A DNA stretch of 60,000 nt from Cryptomeria japonica (GCF_030272615.1 NC_081406.1:470634400-470694399), one strand, 5' to 3'. Positions 25,108 to 37,900 are shown, numbered from the stretch's first letter. The notes: generated by a model not told the origin, from the sequence alone. Program-made: numbers and translations.

Positions 25108-26570
25108 GTGAGGTAGGAAATTAGGTAAGTTATCATAAAATAAATTAAGCTAACCGTGAAAGCCTAAATGATATGAAATTAATTCCTAACACATTAAATA
25201 AAGGAATGAAGACAAACCATTCAAAAGGAAAGAAAACCATATGCAGATGTTTCCTTCATTGAACTCCATTGTTCTTCTTTCTCCTTCAAATGGTTGTGGA
25301 TCTCACCTACAAGATACAAATGAGTAGCAAGCAAGATGATTGTAAGATGAAATTCATAGCATAAGGATACGATAAGCATGGTTGAAAATGGCAAAGAGGA
25401 ATGCTCAATTTATAGGAAAATGGATGAAGACATCAAATTGAAATGAGCAATTTGAAAGAGGCAATTTCGTTCAAAATTGGCATGATTGAGGGGACAAGAT
25501 ATGACAAATGCTATTGCAATATTATGAAAAATTTCTATGCAAGGAATATGTCAAATTTTATGACAAATTGCTATGCAACAATTATGACAAATTAACCCCC
25601 AAAAGTAGCTCATGATTATTACAAAATTGAGCACAAAAAGAGGAGAAATTAGGGGGAATACTTAGGGGAGAGAAGAGGTGGGAGAAATTAATAAATTACA
25701 TTTATTAATCTATTTCATAAAAGAGGGACAAACCATCCAACTAAATAATTAATTTAATTGTGACTCAAAAAGACACATGATAAATGAATAAACTCATTTA
25801 ACCTAAAGGGAGTTGTTAGTAGGATTTAATGATTAAATCATAAAACCCTAGGAGATGACTTAGGAAAATGAATTAGGTGATGATGCAAATGAGACGATTA
25901 ATAGACGATGACAATGATAATAAAAAGGATAATTGACAAGGATCTGACATTGATTAACAAAGATCGATGACAAAGCGATCAAAGATGATAAAGGGACCGG
26001 ATTGATAAATGACAATTGATGAGGGACCAATGATTGATTGATCCAAAATGTTAAGGGTTTGATAATTGATTAAGATCGATGACAAGTTGATCAAGGATTG
26101 ACAAAAGGTGGATTCGATGAAGATTTATTTGATAAAGAGATTGACAAAGACCAATGATGAATCGATCAAAATTGATAAAAAAGATTGATGATGACTAATA
26201 ATTGAAGATTGACAAAGATTCAAAATGATCCAAATTGATTGATAATGATTGATATAACAAATGAAAAATAATTAGGAAAAAACCCTAATTGACATCGATT
26301 AGGGTTACAACGATGTCCAATTGATATGACAGGTTGAGCATGATCATCGATTGAGAGTCAAGACTGATATTGTTAAGACCTAATTCAAATTCGATGAATT
26401 GAAATCAAATAGAGAAGAAATGCAGAAGAATGACATGATGTCGACAAACGATAAATATCGAATGTGTGACATAGAGGAAAGTATTAGTAAATGTGAAAAC
26501 TCTGAAATAAGGTCACACAAATTTGTTAAAGTATGACATTGCAAGAGTTAACCATTTTTAGATGCCTACA
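25108..26570 (-). repeat. 3' LTR of the outer Tat-like element
   Basis: On the minus strand the repeat starts TGTAGGCATCTAAAAATG at 26570, immediately after the purine tract CTCAAAGAGGGGCAAAA. The inner element's LTR shows the same junction (46123-46139). A TATA-like CTATAAATTGAGC lies near 25420-25408, matching the promoter position in the inner LTR. The left edge is not resolved and may lie anywhere from about 25108 to 25240. A 550-bp stretch (about 25860-26400) is a degenerate GATTGATAA/TGACAA-type repeat. Confidence 0.68.
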
Positions 26571-26587
26571 TTTTGCCCCTCTTTGAG
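26571..26587 (-). other. Polypurine tract of the outer Tat element
   Basis: The minus strand reads CTCAAAGAGGGGCAAAA directly before the LTR start TGTAGGC. The inner element has CTCAAAGAGGGGCAAA at the same position, showing close family relation. Confidence 0.82.
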
Positions 26588-26855
26588 ACAATGTGATTCT
26601 GAACGTTGTTTCAAAGAATAATCAATAATAATGCCCCCCAAAATGACAAGGTATATGCATTCCCCATCAAGGAATATGCCAAAAAAAATCTAGAAAAGAG
26701 GCCAATTGATTGATAATGACGACTAGTAAGCCACTGGCTTAGACGAAATGAAAATCAGAGGTCAAATGCAAAAGATACAAGCAATACAAGGTGAAAAAGA
26801 CCATGACCAATACATCAAGGACATGATACATGTCCATATAGACACCTCAAAAGGC

Positions 26856-26863
26856 TATAAAAG
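26856..26863 (+). promoter_or_regulatory. TATA box of the outer antisense PMD gene
   Basis: GGCTATAAAAGGAGG is a strong plant TATA box facing the PMD gene, about 560 bp upstream of its coding exon and opposite to the retrotransposon's own direction. The inner element has GAGCTATAAATAGAG at the equivalent place (45854-45861, minus strand). Conservation of position and orientation in two diverged copies argues against chance. Confidence 0.6.
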
Positions 26864-27417
26864 GAGGTGAGAGGGGTTAAAATGGCTCATTTTCACTCTC
26901 TAATTTGGCAAATTTGGAGCTAAGGAGACTACAACAGGATGACAAACATTCTAGTGGTAGATAACCTCAGGGAATGTGTACACTCATTCAAATGACTAGA
27001 GGAAATGAGAGCACTGGTAAGTACCTCAAAAACCCATGTTTCAATTTTTGTAGTTTGCGCACTATTATAAGACATTGGGGGGGGGTGGTGTTTCAAGGGA
27101 TGAGAAAAGAAACTGTGCAACACCTTTGTAAGGTACACTTGTAGCCTGATATGAGAACACCTGCACAAGTGTGTAGGGTGAAGGTGTTGGGTAAGTGGAG
27201 TGAGCCAGGGGCTTGCCAATGAAGCCAAAAAGGGTCCTACAAAATAGGAGACCTAAATGGGATAGGGTAGGATAAAAATTCATTTATTTTGTGACCCAAA
27301 TAGTGAAATGAAGATCTTAGGAACAAACCCTAAAACTGATCAGGTGATGCCCCACTGTGGATGCAGATGCGTCGGTATCCACTGCAGACATGAAAGAGCA
27401 AACCTAATTGTCTAGAG

Positions 27418-29337
27418 CTATGATATCGATTGAGGACTACTTAAAGGAACACATTAAAGCCTCTAGGATTAGAATATATCACATACATGCCCGAGATCAA
27501 GGCAAACATAAGACTCATTACCACATTGGTAGAGCAATGGCATTTAGAGACATTGTCATTTTATCTCCCAATTGGTGAGGCGATATTGACCTTAGAGGAT
27601 GTATGGCACATCCTCTGGACTCTGATACATGGAGAGAGAGTGATATTTGATCCCTTGACAGATAGAGATGGTCTATGTAGACTATTTGAGTGTGAGATAG
27701 ACAACTTAGAGGTCCTAGATTATGAGATTTGATTGGATACGATGGCAGTAGAGTTTGGGAGGTTATATATATTTTTTGTAGTAATGACAGTAGGACAGTT
27801 GGCATCAGACAGATGAGGTCATGGATTCCCCATTGGATGGGTAAGAGCTCTTGAGCACATGTGTACAAAGAGCATAATATTCACATGGGGACCATGTATG
27901 CTCGAGATGCTATACTTCCAGTTACATCAGATTGCATACCAGGGGGTAGAGACACTCAGCTGTGGATTGACATTATTCCAGGTATGGGAATTTGAGCACA
28001 TTGTAGTGTTTAGACTAATTCCAAATAGACATATCATCCCAGATAGGCCATATGTGTACTGTTACAGAGGGGCACTGACACAAGGTCTATATGGATACAC
28101 ACTGTACTTGCATCATGAGTTGGATAGGCTCAAAGAGTTCATATAGAGACCACATAGAGATTGCCTCAAATTGCTAGAGGACTAAGAGCATCTTCCATAC
28201 TGTAGACAAGAGAAGTACTTGATAGGGTAGACTATGAACTGCCAGGGAGTGATAGAGTTACAACTACTAGAGAGTGTAACATGATAGTTTGGTGAGCACT
28301 AGGACATGCCCACCGATACAACATAGTTTACTCGATCAAATAAAGAGTTCAAGTAGTGGGGTAGATTAGTGTAGTTGCACATAGCTTATTCAAAGTTTGC
28401 TTAGTTACAACCCAAATACTGGGGATAGGATTCAGTCATCATATATGCAGGTATTATGATAAAGTATGACAAATGGTTTGCACAATATCATTTAATACCA
28501 TTTAGAGATGCAGAGGTTCCTATACCTAGGTCACAATAGGAGCTCCCGAGGGAGGAGGAGATAAAGGAGGAGGATGAGGATGAGGAGGAGGAGGAAAAGG
28601 AGGAGGATGAGGAGGAGGATGATGGAGATTAGGGATATGATGGGGATGAGGAGGGAGGTGATGGAGATGAGGGAGATGAGGGGGATGAGGAGGTTAGGAG
28701 CCCTATGCATATGCAGATTGATCGACTATAGGATGATCCATTACAAGATGTACCTATTGGAGATGACATAGATTAGATCAAGGATATTGGGACATACAAA
28801 GCCACTATGAGGAGTCAATGAGGTTTTATTGCAAAGTCATAATGACAAATATCTGACCTTCATATAGAGAGGGAGAAGTTCAAGATCGAGAGGGATCAGT
28901 TTAGGACTAAGCGAGATTAGTTGGTAGCAGATAAAGATAGATACACAACTGAAAGGGATAGATATACAACAAAGATGGCTAGTCTGATAGGTTCTCAAGA
29001 CATAGCGATATCCCAGGCTCAAAGATTAGAGGAGTCCATGTGGGAGTTCACAAGATCTATCAGAGGTGCTAGTGTTTGGGACTTAGCATGCATGATATTT
29101 GAGTCAAGAGAGAAGGTGCGATATTGGAGGATGTTGTACGAGGGTATACTTCCACCAGAGTAGAGAGCACCATCTTATCGGTCACAATCTAGGACAAAGA
29201 GTAGATCACACTCTTGAAGGACATAGAGTAGCTTGGGAGTGATTGGACTAAGGCAACCATATGTAGGACCAAGTACAGGAGGAGATTCATCTTTAGGACA
29301 TGATAGAGGTTAGGATTATAGAGGGAGAACTCAATGA
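27418..29337 (+). pseudogene. Antisense plant mobile domain (PMD) gene of the outer Tat element
   Basis: PMD proteins (aminotransferase-like, MAIN/MAIL1-type) occur in plants and in some retrotransposons and Mutator elements; their role in the elements is unknown. Near-continuous frame: IRLITTLVEQWHLETLSFYLPIGEAILTLEDVWHIL (27511-27618) has the canonical PMD core (RW..ETHTFHLP.GE.T.TL.DV). It is followed by WVRALEHM, FTWGPCMLEMLYFQLH (27868-27930) and FEHIVVFRLIPNRHIIPD. After the PMD core come a Glu/Asp-rich run (28550-28690), a charged coiled-coil-like region (28860-29150) and a Ser/Arg-rich tail ending near 29337. About ten in-frame stops, mostly TAG, make it non-coding today. A donor-like CTG|GTAAGTA at 27017 suggests a 5' exon and intron upstream. 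Confidence 0.77.
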
Positions 29338-31146
29338 TAGTGACATTCTTGCTCATTTTGATATAGACACTTTTTTGCTTATTATGTACTTAGCCTATGA
29401 GCTATACTTGACACAAACAGTCTAATTTTATACTCTGATACTTTTCAAACATATATGATATGATATGCAACTATGATTATGATATCCATTGTATGCCTTT
29501 CCATATGATGTCATATATGAATGCTTTATATACACTTCATGTGATGCAATGGATGAAATATGCACTTATTTTTGTGTTTTTCCCCTTTATGGAATGTAAT
29601 CAATAATGATGGTATGCAAATGTTTTATTTTGTTTTCTATGTAATGCATTGAATATTTATGATATGAAAAATGTACAAGACCAAACTTACTATAATGACT
29701 GATAGAATAAATATTAGTAAGAGGAAATTAGAAGAAGAAAGGTTAGTGATGAAGAAAAAATTGCTTTTACAAATGCAAGATAGTAGGTGAGAACCTTTAG
29801 TTGATATGGAAAAATAGACATGACACACCACGACACCAGAAAAATTAGGCCGATAATGTAGTCCCTTTGCATAAAACAAACACATTGTAGATAAGGAATG
29901 GTTCAACCATCCTAAGACATTATGTGTGTCAAAGGTCGAGGTATGTGTGACAACTGCAATGTGAACGTGCCAACACAAACACCCAAGACATACTTGCCCC
30001 AAAATTTTATGAAACTCCCCGCAAATAGAAGGCAAAACAAAAAATGACCATGAGCCATCCTGGTCACTCTAAAGCACTTAGTGACATCATCGAAAAACAT
30101 AGGAACATGATTGAAGATGAATTAATTAAAGATAAGACTCACAAAATTCAAACAAGTCAAACAACCATTCTTATCTTCATTGTCAAAAGGGATAGTGTTA
30201 TGGTTGGTAGGATGATCATGTTGTCTGGTTTCAGGGAGTACAATACCTCATCTAAGATAAGATATAGTCTAGTTTCGAGTATACCACACCATGTATAAGA
30301 CCCATGATAATGTTGATGCTGACAATATTTGATACGACAAATGGACCATATTTGAATACTTGTTTGCGTGAACTATTTATCTGTTAATGCTTGATTCATT
30401 TAAGCATAATGTTTTACTATGTTATCTATTTGTGTGTACACAAATGTTTGTTAATGTACAAAAGGGACAGTTTATTGATGAAATGAAAAACAAAAAGATT
30501 GTTGTTGGGTTTTTAGTATTTTCCAAATTTTTAGGGTTTTTTGAATTTTTTGATTTTTTAGGTACTTTATTAAGGACATTTTATGAAGGTTTTTGAATTA
30601 TTTCAGGATATTTTTTGAATATTTAGGGTTATTTCAGGATATTTTTCAAATTTTAGGATTATTTCAGGACATTTTTCAATTTTTTTTGAAACTATTTCAG
30701 GATGTTTTTGCAATGTTTTTAGAATTATTTTAGGATATTATCTAATTTTTAAATTTTTTTTTTCAGGACATTATTACTTTTTAGGATTTTTTCAAGGCTT
30801 TATATGCTTTTTATTGATTTTTTTTAGGACTTTAAAAGTTATGTACATGTTGTAGCTTCCGAGGTTTTCATAATGATAACTTTGTCAATTGATCACGACA
30901 AGCGATTTGCCCTCAATTAAGGTTCAAAATATTTACAGTGACTAGGACAAAAAACATATATACAGGTTGGCAACTCAAAGGATATGACATTCGATTTGAC
31001 AATTAATTGGCCTAAACAAGGACATAGGGTTAAATCAGGATGGATAGGCCTAATAAAATTTTGTTACATGCACATATAGAATCAAGATAAGCGACAGAGC
31101 AATGACCTTCATACACATGGCACCTATTGGCCAGGTTTTCACCATG
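29338..31146. other. Spacer between PMD gene and pol of the outer Tat element
   Basis: No protein. It includes a T-rich tract (about 30500-30850) built from repeats like TTATTTCAGGATATTTTT. Its complement resembles the A-rich AAAATCC tract of the inner element (42240-42660). The segment ends at a GGCACCTATTGGCCAGG unit just before the inner insertion. Confidence 0.65.
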
Positions 31147-31151
31147 GTACT
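31147..31151. other. Target-site duplication (left copy) of the inner Tat element
   Basis: GTACT directly precedes the inner LTR start TGTAGACACC. An identical GTACT follows the other end of the insertion at 49053-49057. Five base pairs is the normal duplication length for Ty3/gypsy elements. Confidence 0.75.
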
Positions 31152-31730
31152 TGTAGACACCTAAAAATGTTTCATTAATCATGTACTAATTATTCCTCTA
31201 ATTGATTAAATAATTCTTTAATTCTTTAATTAAGTTAATTAATCTTATTCTTCTAATTTCATATTTCCTCATCATCTTACTAGTTATTCTATTTCCAATT
31301 CTATCATCATTTAATAATTTTAACTATTTTTCTAATGTTAATTAAATATTTATTATTTAATTAATTCCAATTAATTTCCCAATTTAAATAATCTTTATTA
31401 TTTAAATAAATTACTTTTCAATTTCTATCTCTCTTCAATTAATCATTAAACCCTTTTCTAAATATTAATTAAATATTTATTATTTAATTAATTATGATTT
31501 TATTCCTTTAATTTAAATAATCTTTATTATTTAATTAAATTCAATTTCTAAATAATTAAACTTTCTTTAAATTATTTAATTAACTAATTAATTCTTCTAA
31601 TTTCATCTAATTAACTAATTAATTCTTCTAATTTCATTTAATTTCATTCAAATTCATAATTATTCTAATTTCAAATACATGTGCATGATTTCAAAAATCA
31701 AATTGAAAATCAAAGTCAAGATCTAAAGAT

Positions 31731-31779
31731 ATTCAAATACTAAATTGAATTTATTTTAAATTCAATTTAGTATTTGAAT
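31731..31779. repeat. Perfect 23-bp inverted repeat in LTR A
   Basis: Left arm 31731-31753 (ATTCAAATACTAAATTGAAT...) and right arm 31757-31779 are exact reverse complements, separated by TTT. LTR B keeps the same hairpin (46678-46726). LTR C retains it with a small deletion in one arm. Confidence 0.93.
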
Positions 31780-32152
31780 TAAAATCTCATGCAAAGATTA
31801 AATTGAAAATCCAAGTTAAAGTTCAAGCACATGCTAAATTAATTAATTCAATCAATTAAACTAAATCAATTATCTCTTCAATTCCTATTTCCATCTTTTA
31901 GTTAGCTTTTTCTAAATACAGCTCTCAATAAGCTTTCAATCAGTTAACTATCTCCTCATCTTTATTTCCTCTAGTCATTCTTTTTCATCTTTCAATCAAC
32001 TTTTTTCTCAATTAGTTGACTCATTTTATCTAATCAATCTATTATATTTCACGTCCAATTCAGCAGTTCAACTATCAATCAACATGTGAGCTCACTTGAG
32101 TTCCATCTCTTAATCAATCTATTCTATCTTTCATTCAATCTCACCCAAAAAT

Positions 32153-32160
32153 CTATAAAT
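32153..32160 (+). promoter_or_regulatory. TATA box of LTR A
   Basis: CTATAAATTGAGCATTCAATC is a well-formed TATA box followed by a likely transcript start. LTR B has a mutated version (CTGTAGATTGAGC) and LTR C the intact form; the outer LTR has CTATAAATTGAGC too. Confidence 0.6.
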
Positions 32161-32474
32161 TGAGCATTCAATCTCCATTTTCAACAATCACGAAATTTCC
32201 AGCCTAAGATTGTACTTTGTGCCTTTTTATGTATCATTGTACCAGACCAGTATTGAGTCAGTTTTTTTGGGCTATTTCAGGCCCTAGTTTACATATCTTT
32301 GAATTTTCAGAATTAGCCAGAACATAGTTCAGTCAGCTATACTTGTCTTCAAACAACTGTTCTCAGATTTGGAAAACAACAAACTTGTCCTACACACAAT
32401 ATTACTAGGAACAATCCATCTTGAAACGTTAGACAGTCCTACAAACTCAAAATTTTATAAACTTGTGACCATAG

Positions 32475-32815
32475 GCAGTCCTTGCATAGTCTTCATTTAC
32501 GTCCTTAGAAGTTACATAGTCCTCATTTACATCCTTATTATCATCCTTAGTCCTTGCACATTCCTTGCATAGTCTTCATTTACGTCCTTAGTCCTTGCAT
32601 AGTCTTCATTTACATCCTTATTATCGTCCTTAGTCCTTACATAGTCCTTGCATAGTCTTCATTTACATCCTTATTATCGTCCATTATCCTTGCATAGTCC
32701 TTGCATAGTCTTCATTTACCTCCTTATTATCGTCCTTAGAAGTTGCATAGTCCTTATTTACATCCTTATTATTATCCTCATATACATTCTTAGATTTAAG
32801 TCCTTGTTTAGACCT
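32475..32815 (+). repeat. Minisatellite in the leader
   Basis: A degenerate tandem repeat with a unit of about 40 bp built from TAGTCCTTGCATAG, TCTTCATTTAC and ATCCTTATTATCGTCC. At least six irregular copies are present. Open frames across it translate to Ile/Leu/Tyr-rich strings and are not genes. Confidence 0.88.
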
Positions 32816-33301
32816 CATATATGCCTGTCTTAGTCTATCATAATTTGTATAATAATCCTAGAAAGTCATAGCATGTGTCCTAATGGGTCTCCCAGGTGAA
32901 GGTTTGCTCCCCTTTGAGCAACCTAATCTAGTGCCAAATGACAGTCAATGAGAAATCATTGACGGTTTAGGTAACTTGGCCTAGAAATTAAAGAGAAATG
33001 CACCTCAGTATATAGGAGTCGAGTATGAACTAAATATAGAATATAAAATTGCCCATAGAATTGATAGAGAAATTGCTGCAGAATGTCTAAGAGAAGAACT
33101 TGAAAAACTTGCATTGCAAAAATCTCAAAATACTCAACAAATCTCACGTCAAAATCCTCAATAAAGAGTTCGGTCTAGTGTTGCATATTCCATATTTAGG
33201 TTTAGAGTCTTGCATTATTGTCCTCTTGCATTAGGTTCCAAACCATCCTCATATAGAAGTCTTAAATGTCCGTCACAAGGTCATAAAAGGCAAAAAGTAA
33301 A

Positions 33302-35649
33302 ATGGACCCAAACAACAACCTGTCAGTAAATCCAACTTGGAACATGGACATATCAACTAGTCAACAGTCAAATTCTCCGGCAATGCCCACAATACATGAA
33401 CTACAACAAAATTTAACATGCGAAGAGATTGAATCAGCTCAATAGGACCCACATGTCCTTATGATCTTAGACACTCTTATACATAATGACAGGGACAAGT
33501 ATCTCTCGTTATTATTAGAAAATGGGGCCAAATTACCTGAAGATTTTGATATCACAACAATCTTACCACTAGGAAATACTCTAGGTCAAAATAGCAATCA
33601 AATACCACATATGACACAAACGCAAGTGATGACCTCAAGTTTTCCTCAGAATGAACCAACATCATCTATACAAACAAATGACATTTTAAACATGAATTCT
33701 CAATCAAGTGCATCATCCATAAAAATAAATGTTAGCGCACCAACACAAGCTATACCGATAATGTCAAGTGTCTTAGCACCTATTCAAACATAAGTTCCTC
33801 ATACAACAAGTGCAACCCAACCTCCGATATCCTATTCCATAGAATATACATATAGTCATCAGAATACAAACCTGGGTTCCTCTAATACAATGAGTACAAA
33901 TCAGTCAAACGTGGGTTCGCATATCACTTATTTCACAGTACCTAGTGGAACTCATAACACGCGGAATTATAATTATGGTACCTTTCAACAACCTCCTAGT
34001 TATACCACCAGGAATCCTTTTGTGGGAAATATACATGCGCAAAGTGTACCTTTGACTCAAACAGATATTCTGTCCCAACAAATATAGTATCTACAACAAC
34101 AGATGACAACTATGCAAATCAGTAATGATAAAAAGAGCTACACAATGCATAACTTACATACTTATCCTTTTGATCACACATTATACATGCCACCTTTCCC
34201 ACCACATTTTGAAACACCAAAATTTGACAGATTTGAGGGAAAGGTGATCCTAGAGATCACATCAAAGAGTTTTTTATGACATGTATAGAGATTGCAACTG
34301 AAGACACTTATCTAATGAGACTGTTTCCTAAAAGTCTGGGAGGCTCAGCCTTGGAGTGGTTTTCATATTTACCACCAACTATCACATCATGGGGTGAATT
34401 AGCTGAACACTTCATTGCTAACTTCTCGCATAACATTGAAACCCCAGTCACTTTGATGGACTTATGTGCCACAAAAAAACATGAGAATGAAACATTCATG
34501 TCCTTCATACAACGATGGAGAGATATCTCTAGGAGGTGCAAAACTATTATTCCAAAAACAAAGCAAGTTGACATGTTCACAGAAAACTTAATCCCTAAGA
34601 TCAAGTACCCAATATAAATGAAATGTTTGACCACATTTAAACAAATAATTGAAAAAGACCTAAAGTGTGAGAAAGGAATAATAGAACAAGGTCTCATAAA
34701 GTATGGCAATAACAACAACAATGATAAATCCAAATTTTGGTTGAAAAACAAAAATGTGACCAACGATGGTGTTGTAGACGCCCGTACAGTAAACAAAACT
34801 CAATTGATTTTGTCTTTACAAGGTCCAAGTCAACCATTTAGTCTGTACACAAAGAATAACATTGTCTCGACAAATGTAAATATTGCGTAAACTATGAACA
34901 CAAAATTTCCAAGGGTAAATGCTCCAAAAAGGAATTACACACCTCTAGGGGAACCTATTGAATCAACGTTAAAAAAGTTGATACAGACAAACATGATCAC
35001 TTTGCCAAAAGTAAGAGTATATGAACCAGGTCCTTTCAAACCTACATGGTGGAATGATAGTGATTTCTGTGACTATCATCGTATGAAAGGTCACAAAACT
35101 ACAAGTTGCTATAAATTGAAAAACTTAATCCAAGACATGATTGATCAAGGTGACATCGCAATTGAAACCAACAAAACTTTAGCGAAAACAAATCATACCA
35201 TCTTTAAGGATCCATTTGTCAAACATGACAAAGGGAAGGCATCTACATCAGGAACACAAGATAATACAACTAACTACACAAAAGTCTCATATGACTACAC
35301 TATTCATACCATTAGCTCAAGAGATGTAGTAAATGATGATTCACAAGAAACACTCGATAATAATGAGCAATATCAAGAGACTTGCAATGATGATAATCAA
35401 ATTTGCATGTTGTCAAAAGTACTGAAATATGATGAAGACAAGAATCTCTATCTTATGGATTGGGGGCAGGAAGAACCATTTCATTTGGGATGGTTTGAAG
35501 ATGAACTTATAGCACATATCATGGATGTTAGACTTGCACATGATGACTATAAGAAGGGATATAACATAAACCTTGATAACATGGCATATGTTATAGATAG
35601 TTCCTTCACAAGAGATGATATACTGGCTACAATCACGATAAGTCCTTGA
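33302..35649 (+). pseudogene. Inner Tat gag (decayed)
   Basis: The start ATG at 33302 gives MDPNNNLSVNPTWNMDIS. The N-terminal 300 residues are Gln/Asn/Ser/Thr-rich and low in structure. The retrotransposon gag domain (about 34190-34640) reads FDRFEGK, then DHIKEFFMTCIEIA, GGSALEWFSYLPPTITSWGELAEHFIANFS and FMSFIQRWRDISRRC. A CX2HX4HX4C knuckle (CDYHRMKGHKTTSC) is near 35068. A single-base loss near 34240 shifts the frame; from there the frame is shared with pol all the way to 41106. Other lesions are isolated stop codons. Confidence 0.86.
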
Positions 35650-37900
35650 TACAGAGATTGCGTAGTAGTTACTCACAGATCTAAAGTAACTTTACAAGGA
35701 GTACCATCAAGCCCACCACCGACAGTAGGGACCTATAATGTTGTTGAGAAACTCAAGAAAACCTCGACACAAATATCACTCTTTGAACTATTGCGTATAT
35801 TACCAAATCATAAAGCTATCCTGGACAAAGCACTTCAAGATTCAATAGTGGACAAAAATATAGATGAAAATGCCTTCCAATCCATGGTGGGCAATTTGGC
35901 ACAAGGTACCCGCATTGCATTCACAGAACATGATATTCCTAGTGATAGACTTCTCCATAATGACCCGCTACATCTAGAAGCTTACATACATAAGAGAAGA
36001 ATCAAAAGAGTACTTATAGATGGAGAAGTCGGTCTCAACATTTGTACATTAAATCTAGTTAAGGCATTGAGATATTCTAAGCTTCATATTGATCCTTCAA
36101 AGAGAATAAACATCAAAGCATATGATGATGAGGAGCGTCCCTTAAAAGGCATAGTTACGCTACCAGTACAAGTAGGAACTATAATGATAGAGGTTACTTT
36201 CCAGGTGTTGGACAGAGAATTGGAGTACAACATGTTATTGGGTCGCCCATGCATTCACACCATGCGAGTTGTACCATCAACATTTCATCAACGTGTCAAA
36301 TTCCCGTACAATGGCATTGAAATCACCATAAAGGGTGATGCAAATCCATTCCAACACTGTAATAACTAAAAGGCAAGTGTAGAGAACTAGGTACATATTA
36401 ATCAAGCAACATCACTCACTACATGAATGGAGTCATTAACAATCACAGAAACACAGAAGAATGTGCCTACAACATCTTCTTTGCAGATAAGAGATATTGG
36501 TTGTGGAGAATACTCTATTTCAAGTACCTCAAATGAAAAATAATTATCTCCGTCTCCTAGGTCTTTTGGGAAACCTCAAAACACAATAATGAAACAAGAC
36601 AAAGGAAAAGAAATAGTCAGATACTTAGATTCATGCTCTTTCATTAGGTGGAGAGCTTTACAAGAAGAATCTTTGAATGAAGATGTCAATCACTGGATAT
36701 ACAGAGAAGAAGATGACATGACAATACCAAGGTTAGCTTTAGATCAGTACAACAACAGATTCAAGGTGCTACAAAAACATGGGCATGATGGTACCACATG
36801 CTTGGGATTACAAAAAAAAGGAAGAATAGAACCCGTTGTACCAAACAATAATCCAAATAATCAAGGGTTAGGATATAAACATGTACCAAATATAACAAAA
36901 GCAAGACAATGCACACTAGATATATTGAACAGACCAAGGCTACCATCAAAGTACATATCTCAAAGCCAGTTGTCAACATGAGTGTTTCCCTCTTCATCTT
37001 AGACAAGCAATAAAGTACCAACATTGCTTAGTACGGAATCAAATGGTGAAGATATGAGACAACTTCTACAAGAACCTAGCAATGAGTCACCCAACAATAC
37101 AATATCTAACACATCCGCACAAGCAAATATGGTAATAGACACAAGCTTAGCACCAATAAATGAGCCTAATCCTTGGTTGTTGTCAATACTTCTACCATGG
37201 GAAATAACTCAAGCTCCACCCAATGAATCAGATGAAGAAAGACTATAACAACTTATATAAGGTTTAAGAAGGGTAACCCCCATACAAAGGAGGCCCGCCA
37301 ATCTACAACAAAATCGGATGCAAGATCAAGAGGGGATAAGTGATACAACCTCAGAAGTTGAAAGGTACATAGAAAGTGAGACAAATTCTTACGACTATGA
37401 ATTTTTATCTAATCATGATTCCAACCCACAAACAATTGACATGATAGGGTATCACAAATCACCTATAAATGATGAAAATATACCAGGTCCCTCAAATAAC
37501 CAGATATGCATGTTATCAGAATTTGTTACAATAGAAGGGAGTAATGAATTACCCCTTGTACACTCACATTTAACTGATTGGGGATGAGAAGGAAAACCAA
37601 ATCTAGATTGGTTTGAGAACGATGAAGCTATTGTAGAATTCCTTGGTGTCAGAGAAGGATTTCCACAAGGTGATCACAAAGTAGGATTTGTTGTAGACCT
37701 GGATAGAACATCATACTTTGGAGAGGCAAGTGCCTCTGTAACATAAGATATGGATCAAAGTAATCACAATGGTAAGAGTGAGTTAGACAATCTCCCTATT
37801 GAAAAAAAGAATTCAACATTACTCATGGAAGAAACTGAAGAAGTAAATATAGCAGAAGGAGAAGTTGTGCATATTATCCACTTAGCAAAATCATTGAAAC
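35650..37900 (+). pseudogene. Inner Tat protease and linker
   Basis: Same frame as gag, entered through a TGA at 35647. The aspartic protease reads HKRRIKRVLIDGEVGLNICTLNL (about 35990-36058), where the family has a DGG/DSG site, so one Gly is replaced by Glu. The EYNMLLGRPCIH segment near 36220-36257 is the family's ILG-type motif. After it comes a long acidic, Asn/Ser-rich linker (36590-37900) without a recognised fold, open in long pieces at 36589-36981, 37024-37248 and 37318-37587. Confidence 0.8.

Larger units (their letters stand above)
25108..31146 (-). mobile_element. Outer Tat-like Ty3/gypsy element, 3' part
   Basis: Minus-strand element: 3' LTR, purine tract, an antisense PMD gene and a non-coding spacer. 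It is interrupted at 31146/31152 and resumes at 49053 with the end of its pol. Three observations support one element. GTACT flanks the interruption on both sides. A short repeat unit (GGCACCTATTGGCCAGG-like) occurs at 31119 and again at 49067 and 49163. The spliced spacer between pol end and PMD gene would be about 2.1 kb, close to the 2.3 kb in the inner element. Confidence 0.72.
31152..32190 (+). repeat. LTR A (5' LTR, U3 and R part)
   Basis: Starts TGTAGACACCTAAAAATG. It is very AT-rich, with many TTAATTAA/ATTTATTATTTAATTAA words. It aligns along about 1.03 kb with LTR B and with the inverse of LTR C. After GAGCATTCAATCTCC (about 32180) it departs from both, so the 3' end of this LTR is not defined. 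It has a TATA box (CTATAAAT, 32153-32160) just before that point. A 23-bp perfect hairpin lies at 31731-31779. Confidence 0.78.

Noticed and set aside
28574-28771. Arg/Met-rich small frame
   Set aside because: Out-of-frame reading of the GAGGAGGAT acidic repeat of the PMD gene.
32369-32833. Hydrophobic small frames that look like membrane proteins
   Set aside because: They fall in the leader minisatellite and reflect its repeat unit.
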